NCBI GenBank assembly: GCA_040880205.1
Contig: JBBDIU010000068.1
Span: forward strand, 1-30,500
Source of the DNA: WACF01 sp040880205
GTDB taxonomy: Bacteria; Pseudomonadota; Gammaproteobacteria; Pseudomonadales; Cellvibrionaceae
Length of the DNA: 30,500 nucleotides
Direction: 5' to 3'
In this document: positions 1 to 6,606 of the stretch, one piece after another
Numbering within the stretch: the first letter of the stretch is position 1
Layout: the number at the start of each line of letters is the position of its first letter
The notes under the pieces: generated by a model
Databases searched by the model: none
Seen by the model: only the letters and a program-made list of their open reading frames with translations
Told to the model about the DNA's origin: nothing
Translations under genes and position numbers: made by a program

Positions 1-17
1 AGACCGGAGGTAATCCG

Positions 18-3000
18 CTAGGGCTGATGATCTGTTTCAGTGATGATAAGGGGCTGTCGTTCTTGCGCGCACTGGCCCACCAAACTATCGCCCAGCCGGT
101 ACTCGCGTTCAAAGCGTTCGCCGCTGAAGTTGTCTGCATATCCCGCCAGTTGCCGCAGGCGATATTCGCCGTCCACTTCCACCATGGCGTACATCACCCC
201 CTGTTGCGCTTCAACCAGAGGTGCCAGTTCCGACAGTAGCATTTGCGCAACGGTGGTGAGATCGCGCTGGCCCTGCATCATGCGGCTGAATTTTGCCAGG
301 TTGGTTTTTAGCCAGTCCTGCTCGGTATTGCGGTCGGTGGTTTTGCGCAGGTTGCCGATCATGGCGTTGATGTAATTTTTCAAATCCGCCACTTCGCCGC
401 TGGCATCCACCTGGATGTAACGGGTGAGGTCGCCGGTTGTTACCGCCGTGGCCACCTCCGCAATGGCGCGCACCTGGGTGGTCAGGTTGGCCGCCAGCAA
501 GTTCACGTTGGCGGTAAGGTCCTTCCAGGTACCGGCGGCGCCCGGTACATTCGCTTGCCCACCCAGGCGCCCTTCCACCCCCACTTCGCGGGCCACGGTG
601 GTGACCTGATCGGCGAACGTGGCCAAGGTATTGGTCATACTATTGATTGTGTCCGCCAGGGCCGCTACCTCACCTTTCGACTCCACGGTGAGTTTCTGGT
701 TGAGGTCGCCGTTGGCCACAGCGGTTACCACCTTGACGATGCCGCGCACCTGATTGGTCAGGTTGGCAGCCATCACGTTCACATTGTCGGTGAGATCCTT
801 CCAGGTGCCAGCCACGCCCGGCACTTCGGCCTGGCCGCCCAGCTTACCTTCGGTGCCCACTTCCCTCGCCACCCGGGTCACTTCCGCGGCGAAACTGTTG
901 AGCTGATCCACCATGGTGTTGATGGTTTCCTTCAACTGCAGAATTTCGCCGCGCACATCAACGGTGATCTTGCGGGACAGGTCGCCGCGGGCAATGGCCG
1001 TGGCCACCTCGGCAATACCGCGCACCTGGTCGGTGAGGTTGGTGGCCATGACGTTGACGTTGTCGGTGAGATCCTTCCAGGTACCGGCCACGCCTGGCAC
1101 CGTGGCCTGGCCACCCAATTTACCTTCGGTACCCACTTCGCGCGCCACCCGCGTTACTTCCGAAGCGAAACTGTTGAGCTGATCCACCATGGTGTTAATG
1201 GTGTCCTTAAGTTGCAAGATCTCGCCTTTTACGTCCACGGTAATTTTGCGGGACAGGTCACCCCGCGCCACCGCGGTGGTCACTTCGGCGATGTTGCGCA
1301 CCTGGCCGGTGAGGTTGCCGGCCATGGAGTTCACGTTGTCGGTGAGATTTTTCCAGGTGCCCGCCACCCCCGGCACTTCCGCCTGGCCACCCAGCTTGCC
1401 TTCGGTACCCACTTCGCGGGCGACGCGAGTCACTTCCGCCGCGAAACTGTTGAGCTGGTCCACCATGGTATTGATGGTGTCCTTGAGTTGCAGGATTTCA
1501 CCTTTTACGTCCACCGTGATCTTGCGCGACAAATCGCCGCTGGCTACCGCCGTGGTTACTTCGGCAATATTGCGCACCTGAGCGGTGAGGTTGGTGGCCA
1601 TGGCGTTTACCGAGTCCGTCAAATCCTTCCAGGTACCGGCCACACCGGGCACAATGGCCTGGCCGCCCAGCTCCCCTTCGGTGCCCACTTCCCGTGCGAC
1701 CCGGGTTACCTCGGAAGCGAAACCGTTGAGCTGATCCACCATGGTATTAATGGTGTTCTTCAGTTCGGAAATTTCGCCTTTTACATCCACCGTCACCTTG
1801 CGGGACAAGTCGCCCCGCGCCACGGCCGTGGCCACTTCGGCGATGTTGCGCACCTGGGCGGTGAGATTGCCCGCCATGGAGTTCACGTTGTCAGTGAGGT
1901 TTTTCCAGGTACCGGCGACACCCGGCACTTCCGCCTGGCCGCCGAGCTTGCCTTCGGTGCCCACTTCGCGGGCCACCCGGGTTACCTCGGCGGCGAAACC
2001 GTTTAACTGGTCCACCATGGTATTAATGGTGTTCTTTAATTCGAGAATTTCACCTTTTACGTCCACGGTAATTTTGCGGGACAAGTCGCCGCGGGCGATG
2101 GCCGTGGCCACTTCCGCGATGCCTCGCACCTGATCGGTGAGGTTGGCGGCCATGACGTTGACGTTGTCGGTGAGATCCTTCCAGGTACCGGCCACCCCCG
2201 GCACGATGGCCTGTCCGCCCAGCTTGCCTTCCGTCCCCACCTCGCGGGCCACCCGGGTTACCTCGGAGGCGAAGGAGCGGAGCTGGTCCACCATGGTATT
2301 GATGGCTTCCTTGAGTTGCAGGATTTCACCGCGCGAATCCACGGTAATCTTTCGGGACAGGTCGCCGTTGGCGACGGCAATGGTGACTTCGGAAATGTTG
2401 CGCACCTGGTCGGTGAGGTTGCTGGCCATGGAGTTCACGTTGTCGGTCAGGTCTCTCCAGGCACCCGATACGCCTTTTACCTTGGCCTGGCCGCCGAGTT
2501 TACCTTCCGCGCCCACTTCGCGGGCAACACGCGTGACCTCGGCGGTGAAGACGTTCATCTGCTCGATCATTTTATTGACAATTTTTGCCGAGCGGAGAAA
2601 TTCCCCTTGCAGTTCACGACCTTCAATTTCCAACGGCACCGTTTGCGAAAGGTCGCCTTTGGCCACCGCCGCGATGCTGCGGGTCACTTCGGTGGTTGGC
2701 CACAACAGGTCATCAATCAAGTCATTAACGGAGGATTCCATTGCGCCCCAGGACCCCGCGCGCCGATCACAGCGCACGCGCTGCCGGGTTTTGCCCTGTT
2801 GGCCCACCGCTTCGCCTACGCGGCTCAGTTCGCCGGCGATGCGACGATTGGCAGTGACAATATCGTTAAAGGTGTCGGCTATCTTGCCTTCAACTCCGGT
2901 CCAATTTCCGGGCAGGCGCACGGAAAAATCGCCGTCGCGCATAGCCTGGAGCGCGGCAAGCAATGTGCTCGAATCATAAGGGATTTCTTGATTGTGCCCG

Positions 3001-3161
3001 GTCTTGGGTCTGGCCGCCTGCTTGGCTTTGCCCGCCTTCGCCTTGGAATGGGTATTCGCACGACCCTGGCGTCCAGTCACCGCCCCGGCGGCCTCATCCT
3101 GAATATCCAACTGACATTCCCCCTTTTTTACGACGTAATTGGGAGGCCCACGGATCGACAT
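18..3161 (-). CDS. HAMP-array sensor histidine kinase, N-terminal part, interrupted by in-frame TAG
   Basis: Large soluble-looking sensor kinase of the type HAMP array, GAF, HisKA, HATPase, often REC; only the array and the start of the GAF domain are in this window. Residues about 60-200 hold a divergent first HAMP region (GDFSVRLP, TGVEGKIADTFN, LIDDLLWPTTEVTR). Eight units of 92 residues follow, each with EVTRVAREVG, EGKLGGQA, GTWKDLTDNVN, GDLSRKITVD and INTMVDQL words. A GAF domain starts near residue 975 (QRDLTTVAQMLLSELAPLV). The frame ends at TAG (18-20) after IITETDHQP, but reading through gives R-I-T-S-G-L, which fits the family's continuing GAF sequence. The stop therefore looks like a nonsense mutation or base error, not a natural end. 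The ATG at 3159-3161 has no clear ribosome site; a TTG at 3108-3110 behind GGGGGA is a good alternative. No transmembrane segment is visible. The ligand is unknown. Confidence 0.85.
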   Translation of the reverse strand: MSIRGPPNYVVKKGECQLDIQDEAAGAVTGRQGRANTHSKAKAGKAKQAARPKTGHNQEIPYDSSTLLAALQAMRDGDFSVRLPGNWTGVEGKIADTFNDIVTANRRIAGELSRVGEAVGQQGKTRQRVRCDRRAGSWGAMESSVNDLIDDLLWPTTEVTRSIAAVAKGDLSQTVPLEIEGRELQGEFLRSAKIVNKMIEQMNVFTAEVTRVAREVGAEGKLGGQAKVKGVSGAWRDLTDNVNSMASNLTDQVRNISEVTIAVANGDLSRKITVDSRGEILQLKEAINTMVDQLRSFASEVTRVAREVGTEGKLGGQAIVPGVAGTWKDLTDNVNVMAANLTDQVRGIAEVATAIARGDLSRKITVDVKGEILELKNTINTMVDQLNGFAAEVTRVAREVGTEGKLGGQAEVPGVAGTWKNLTDNVNSMAGNLTAQVRNIAEVATAVARGDLSRKVTVDVKGEISELKNTINTMVDQLNGFASEVTRVAREVGTEGELGGQAIVPGVAGTWKDLTDSVNAMATNLTAQVRNIAEVTTAVASGDLSRKITVDVKGEILQLKDTINTMVDQLNSFAAEVTRVAREVGTEGKLGGQAEVPGVAGTWKNLTDNVNSMAGNLTGQVRNIAEVTTAVARGDLSRKITVDVKGEILQLKDTINTMVDQLNSFASEVTRVAREVGTEGKLGGQATVPGVAGTWKDLTDNVNVMATNLTDQVRGIAEVATAIARGDLSRKITVDVRGEILQLKETINTMVDQLNSFAAEVTRVAREVGTEGKLGGQAEVPGVAGTWKDLTDNVNVMAANLTNQVRGIVKVVTAVANGDLNQKLTVESKGEVAALADTINSMTNTLATFADQVTTVAREVGVEGRLGGQANVPGAAGTWKDLTANVNLLAANLTTQVRAIAEVATAVTTGDLTRYIQVDASGEVADLKNYINAMIGNLRKTTDRNTEQDWLKTNLAKFSRMMQGQRDLTTVAQMLLSELAPLVEAQQGVMYAMVEVDGEYRLRQLAGYADNFSGERFEREYRLGDSLVGQCAQERQPLIITETDHQP
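333..2540 (-). repeat. Eight tandem 276-bp units encoding HAMP domains
   Basis: The coding strand repeats with an exact 276-bp period for eight units (unit starts at 2540, 2264, 1988, 1712, 1436, 1160, 884 and 608, reading leftwards). The inner six are very alike in DNA as well as protein; the first and last are more diverged. Such arrays relay signals between HAMP conformations in related kinases. Near-identity of the units makes copy-number change by recombination, or assembly collapse, plausible. Confidence 0.9.
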
Positions 3162-3605
3162 AGTGGGATAGTTTGTTAGTTTCGCAATCGTTGCTCTTTA
3201 TTGATGAATTTGGTGTTATTCCGTCCCCAATTGGCGCTATTCGGTGGCGTTATTCGGTAAGTTTACAGGTATTGGACAGTCGTAATGCATTGTGCCTAGT
3301 ACTTTGGTTTATTACCTTGGTCATACTACATTAGTGACTGCCCATCGCGGCGAGCGCTTGGCCGTCCATGATGACCGTGTTTGATGACCCTGCTTCATGG
3401 CATAGGTTCACTCATTTGCGCGTCCAGGAACATTCCCGCAATGAATATAGTGTACGATGTCTCGTATTTTGGTCAAAGAGTAAATGTCTCACGTGCCAAA
3501 GTCCAGCGCGACCCGGCTGAAAAGTGCGCTGGTCGCTGCGTGTTCGACGACATTTAACTTTGTAAGTTTTACAAAACTAGAATGTGAAAGGTGTGCGAAA
3601 CAAAC
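3162..3605. other. 444-bp intergenic region upstream of the kinase
   Basis: No convincing gene is present. It holds a candidate minus-strand promoter (3449-3476) and three imperfect copies of a 13-bp word, GGYGYTATTCSGT, at 3212-3224, 3233-3245 and 3246-3258, the last two directly abutting. These could be regulator sites in the kinase leader; this is inference. Confidence 0.5.
3449..3476 (-). promoter_or_regulatory. Candidate sigma-70 promoter for the HAMP kinase
   Basis: On the minus strand TTGACC (3471-3476) and TACACT (3449-3454) are separated by 16 bp and point at the kinase start about 290 bp away. The match is 5/6 and 4/6 to the consensus hexamers. The long leader would contain the 13-bp repeats. 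Confidence 0.35.
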
Positions 3606-4424
3606 TCAAACTTCAACCTCGAACCCAAAGTCCCTGAATTTTTCTTTTACTTCCCTGCTGTTTCCGCTGGTTTCCATGATGTAGCGAGTCAGTAAGCCGT
3701 AGGCATAATAAAGGCAGTTACTGGTCCTTTGCATCAGAATGGAGTCAGCTTCGCTGGTATTGGAGTGCATCTGTTGCTCGATCACTTGGAATTGATTGTT
3801 GATCAATTCCCACTCGCGGCCGAAATAAAACATTTTGACGACCCCTTTATGTTGCCTGGCGATCCGAGCCAGATGACCGTGGACCCACACCAGTTTGCGA
3901 AAGGTGTCGTAAAGTTCCCTGCGATGCAGGTCGGCCGGTTCGGCACCGGCGCACAGGACATTCTGAACGTCGATCGGCAAGGTGCCCACCGGCAGCCGTT
4001 CCAGTTGCTGCATAAGGTCTTCCTCCTTGTGCGACGGCAAGGGCGGAAAAAATTGGTAGCGCTGGAAGAAGAGGCAAGCCTCGGTAAAAAACCGCCCCGG
4101 CTTGGAAAGATAGGTCAGCACCAGGGTTACGGCGGCGGCCAGGGCAAACAGGCCTGATTTGACAAGGGTACTGCCTTCGGCCCAGGCGAACAGGAAGCTC
4201 GACCACAGCAGGAAGGCCACTGAATAGGTGACGAAGGAGAAAATCGCGGCAAACAACAGACAGGAACCCAACTTGACCAATCCGCTACGCAACAGGGTGG
4301 TGGCGTAGCGATAGCGGATGTCGTCGGACTCCCGTTCGGATTCCGATAACAGCTCCGGGGTCGAATTCCAGATGATCCAGGCCCGTACAAAAAAGACCGT
4401 AAATAGCAGGAAGCCGATTAGCAT
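3606..4424 (-). CDS. Unrecognised membrane protein downstream of phaZ
   Basis: I do not recognise this 272-residue family. The N-terminal 110 residues hold hydrophobic segments at about 1-19, 52-80 and 88-106. A charged, probably cytoplasmic, C-terminal half follows, rich in helix-forming residues and with His, Arg and Trp clusters (for example LVWVHGHLARIARQHKG near 180). No catalytic motif stands out. The gene lies 76 bp downstream of phaZ on the same strand, so co-transcription is possible, but nothing in the protein ties it to polyester metabolism. The ATG at 4422-4424 has a GGAGG about 20 bases upstream, which is too far. The frame is open slightly further upstream without an ATG, so the start is uncertain and the first membrane segment could be longer. 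Confidence 0.7.
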   Translation of the reverse strand: MLIGFLLFTVFFVRAWIIWNSTPELLSESERESDDIRYRYATTLLRSGLVKLGSCLLFAAIFSFVTYSVAFLLWSSFLFAWAEGSTLVKSGLFALAAAVTLVLTYLSKPGRFFTEACLFFQRYQFFPPLPSHKEEDLMQQLERLPVGTLPIDVQNVLCAGAEPADLHRRELYDTFRKLVWVHGHLARIARQHKGVVKMFYFGREWELINNQFQVIEQQMHSNTSEADSILMQRTSNCLYYAYGLLTRYIMETSGNSREVKEKFRDFGFEVEV

Positions 4425-4500
4425 AATCGATATCCCAAGGTCGTCCTCCGCTTTTGCCGCAATGTCGTTACCGTAGCGTCACTCGGCTCCTTGTTGCTTC

Positions 4501-5361
4501 TCAGTTTGCGCCCCCGGGCAGCGCTCCGTCGAGCAATTCACCGCCAAATAGCTCGTCGTTGAGTAAAAAGGCGCTGATCATCGGTACTACAACCTCTCGC
4601 TGAGTCAGCAGCAATAGATGCCCGCAGTTGATTTCCTCCAGTCGACTGTTGGGAATTCGCGCGCTGAGTATTTTACCGTTTGCCAGCGGTACCAAGGGGT
4701 CGTCGACGCCGGAGAGGATCAGGGTGGGCTGCTTCAGCTTGTGCAACCAGTGAATGCTGGTCCAACCCGCCATGGCCATGAGCTGATTCAGATAGCCGCG
4801 CCCGGATTTGGCCGGTTTAATATGCTCGGCAAAAGCCTGGATCTGTTCCGGGTGTTCACGCAGCACGCCTCCGTAGATGTGGTGCGCCACCTCAAACAAA
4901 TAGGACTCATCCAGATAGCGCTTCGGGGTGGACAGTTTCATAAACACCGAAGGCTTGCTGGGCACCATGACCACGCCGGGGGAGGTGGCCGCGAGAATCA
5001 GGCGTCGGCAACGCTGCTGGTGGTTGCGTGCGAATTCTTGCGCCAGGCCACCCCCCCAGGATACGCCCAGCACGTCCACATTTCCGTAGTCGAAATGATC
5101 AAGAAGTTTTGCGCTCAGCTTACTCAGCGCTTTGAAACGCATGGGTAATAAAGTTGGCTTGGAGCCACCAATGCCAGGTACATCGAAGGTAATGCACTCG
5201 ATTGGTTCAAGATCAGTCATCAAGGGCTTAAATAGGTCAGCATTGGCACCGATGCCATTGAAAAGTAACAATGGAGGGGTTTGTCGGTTTGCGACCGTTT
5301 TCCGCAATACGCGGATTTTCAGCCCCTCTACCGCAACGACTGAATCTTCAAACTCCGGCAA
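4501..5361 (-). CDS. phaZ: Intracellular medium-chain-length PHA depolymerase (alpha/beta hydrolase)
   Basis: Hydrolyses stored polyhydroxyalkanoate to free hydroxy acids at the granule surface. The protein follows Pseudomonas PhaZ closely through landmarks LLLFNGIGAN, ITFDVPGIGGS, VLGVSWGGGLAQ, GWTSIHWLHK and DDPLVPL. With the start used here the catalytic residues fall at Ser101 (GVSWGG), Asp220/221 (GVDDP) and His248 (CGHLLLL), almost the positions known for the P. putida enzyme. The longest frame starts at a TTG at 5413-5415 with a poor ribosome site. The TTG at 5359-5361 sits 7 bases after GAGGA and gives MPEFEDSVVAVEG, which aligns with the start of the Pseudomonas protein, so it is preferred (286 residues). 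The gene is divergent from the phasin-phaC pair, unlike the phaC1-phaZ-phaC2 order of Pseudomonas. Confidence 0.92.
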   Translation of the reverse strand: MPEFEDSVVAVEGLKIRVLRKTVANRQTPPLLLFNGIGANADLFKPLMTDLEPIECITFDVPGIGGSKPTLLPMRFKALSKLSAKLLDHFDYGNVDVLGVSWGGGLAQEFARNHQQRCRRLILAATSPGVVMVPSKPSVFMKLSTPKRYLDESYLFEVAHHIYGGVLREHPEQIQAFAEHIKPAKSGRGYLNQLMAMAGWTSIHWLHKLKQPTLILSGVDDPLVPLANGKILSARIPNSRLEEINCGHLLLLTQREVVVPMISAFLLNDELFGGELLDGALPGGAN

Positions 5362-5877
5362 AGATTTTTCCTCGGTTTCATCGATTTGCAATACTGCCCA
5401 GTTACGATAACGCAACTAACCCAGCCATCATCACAGTTTAGCCGGAACTGGGCGATATAACCGTGTATCCGGAATATTTTTGGCGTTGATTTCGCCCGGA
5501 AGTATAGCGTCTCTTGTTATAGTGTGCTGCCCGTTACCCAGCAAATGTTTGCTGCGGGCAGCAAGGTGTTTTTTGTTCCAAGAAGACGCCGTACTTACCG
5601 GATTGCAACATTCGTAACAGAAAATGGACAAGGAGATTTTGGTACGGTGGCGAATAGCGGCGTTGGCATGCTAATAGCATTGACGTTGCGGCAGCGGGAT
5701 GCCACCGCTTATTTACGAGAAGGTCACGAAAAGTTCACGAGAGGGTCACCAGCCTTCGGGTTCAATTCATTGATTTTCCGCACGGTTCTGCCTGGGGCAG
5801 CGTGCGAGCTATACGCGAAGGAAGCTCATTCGCTACCTTCAATTTCTGTCACAACTTTAACGGAGCGAGACCCAACA
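5362..5877. other. Divergent phaZ/phasin intergenic region
   Basis: About 500 bp separate the divergent phaZ and phasin genes. A frame on the plus strand is open from 5524 into the phasin, but the upstream part reads as unlikely protein and lacks a ribosome site. Signals seen are an extended -10 like TGTTATAGT at 5515-5523 and the direct-repeat box at 5721-5749. Nothing else was recognised. Confidence 0.5.
5721..5766 (+). promoter_or_regulatory. PhoB-box-like direct repeats with -10 ahead of the phasin
   Basis: Three 7-bp words, AGGTCAC (5721-5727), AGTTCAC (5732-5738) and GGGTCAC (5743-5749), are each separated by 4 bp, giving an exact 11-bp period. This is the geometry of PhoB boxes, whose consensus half-site is CTGTCAT; the TCAC core agrees but the first bases do not. 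TTCAAT at 5761-5766 lies 11 bp downstream, where PhoB-type promoters put their -10. Phosphate control of phasin expression is inferred; another regulator with tandem half-sites is possible. Confidence 0.4.
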
Positions 5878-6387
5878 ATGGCCACTGAAACCAGAGAAAC
5901 TCATTCCAGCAACGTTCAGCCCATTCCGTCAATGACCGGCACCGTCGAGTACTCAAAGAATATGGCTGCCAAGTCCTTGAACACAATGGCGAATTCTTCC
6001 AAATTTGTTTGGCACGCATGGTTGGGAACAGCGGTAACCGGACAAGAGACCGCCACCAGCTTCGCCCAGGACATGGCGAAAAAGGGTGAGCAGGTCGAGG
6101 AGCGCGCTCGCAAACGAATCAATGAACGAATCAATGAAGCCAAATCCAAATCCGTGCAACTACGGGACAAGGCCAAGGCACGAATTGATGTGCTTGAGGA
6201 CAGGGTCGGCAGCAGCATGAGCCGCTCCCTGCACTTCATGGGTGTGCCAACCCGGAGCGATGTGGATCGGCTTGCGCTGTTGATGGCCGACATGTCGGAA
6301 TCGCTTGACGAGCTGACCGCCATGAAGGAACAACGGCAAAAAGAGCAGCAACAATCCAAGGCCAAGCGACCCTCGACGTCTAGCTGA
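5878..6387 (+). CDS. Phasin (PhaI/PhaF-type granule-associated protein)
   Basis: Amphipathic protein that coats PHA granules and sets their size and number. The 169 residues show the family pattern: a region like KFVWHAWLGTAVTGQE (about 42-57), a long charged helix with KKGEQVEERARKRINERINEA, and the C-terminal landmark SLHFMGVPTRSDVDRLA, which corresponds to the GIPSKHDVE region of Pseudomonas PhaI. The tail is a Glu/Gln/Lys-rich coiled coil ending in a basic KAKRPSTSS, with no long histone-like AAKP repeat as in PhaF. The ATG at 5878 is behind GGAG about 12 bases away. A longer upstream frame is open but unsupported. It is followed at 219 bp by phaC on the same strand. A 12-bp word is perfectly duplicated at 6115-6138, giving the RINERINE repeat. 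Confidence 0.88.
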   Translation: MATETRETHSSNVQPIPSMTGTVEYSKNMAAKSLNTMANSSKFVWHAWLGTAVTGQETATSFAQDMAKKGEQVEERARKRINERINEAKSKSVQLRDKAKARIDVLEDRVGSSMSRSLHFMGVPTRSDVDRLALLMADMSESLDELTAMKEQRQKEQQQSKAKRPSTSS

Positions 6388-6406
6388 GCCGAGCCGATTG
6401 TTCTTC

Positions 6407-6442
6407 GTTCGGGCGCCCCTCTGGTACGCGGGGTGCCCGAAC
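6407..6442 (+). terminator. Strong hairpin between phasin and phaC
   Basis: GTTCGGGCGCCCC (6407-6419) pairs with GGGGTGCCCGAAC (6430-6442): 13 bp with one G-U, and a 10-base loop. No U-run follows, so it is not a classical intrinsic terminator. It could stabilise the phasin transcript or attenuate read-through into phaC, which would fit the usual excess of phasin over synthase. Confidence 0.5.
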
Positions 6443-6606
6443 TGGGCACGTAAAGCTGGCGAAAACGACCCTGTTCGTAAGGGTCCCGAGCAAGTCGCAT
6501 CGACACACGGCGGGATCACCTCTGATTCCGTTTGGGGGCACCCTGTTGCGAATTCAGTTTACTCCCGGCCATCACTAATGTCGGGTACAAGGAGTTAGTA
6601 TCAACT

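Noticed and set aside
333..2540. Tandem array considered as CRISPR or satellite DNA
   Set aside because: The period is 276 bp, open in frame throughout, and encodes HAMP domains with no spacer structure.
555..2979. Long plus-strand open frames (up to 483 residues) opposite the kinase
   Set aside because: They repeat every 276 bp in step with the HAMP units and have His- and Gly-rich, non-family composition. They are antisense shadows of a GC-biased repeat.
3484..3684. 66-residue plus-strand frame
   Set aside because: No ribosome site, and it overlaps the end of the opposite membrane-protein gene.
5431..5631. 66-residue minus-strand frame between phaZ and phasin
   Set aside because: No ribosome site or recognisable features; it overlaps likely promoter DNA.
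5524..5877. N-terminal extension of the phasin frame
   Set aside because: It reads as unlikely protein (KVFFVPRRRRTYRIATFVTENG), has no ribosome site, and the family start matches ATG 5878.
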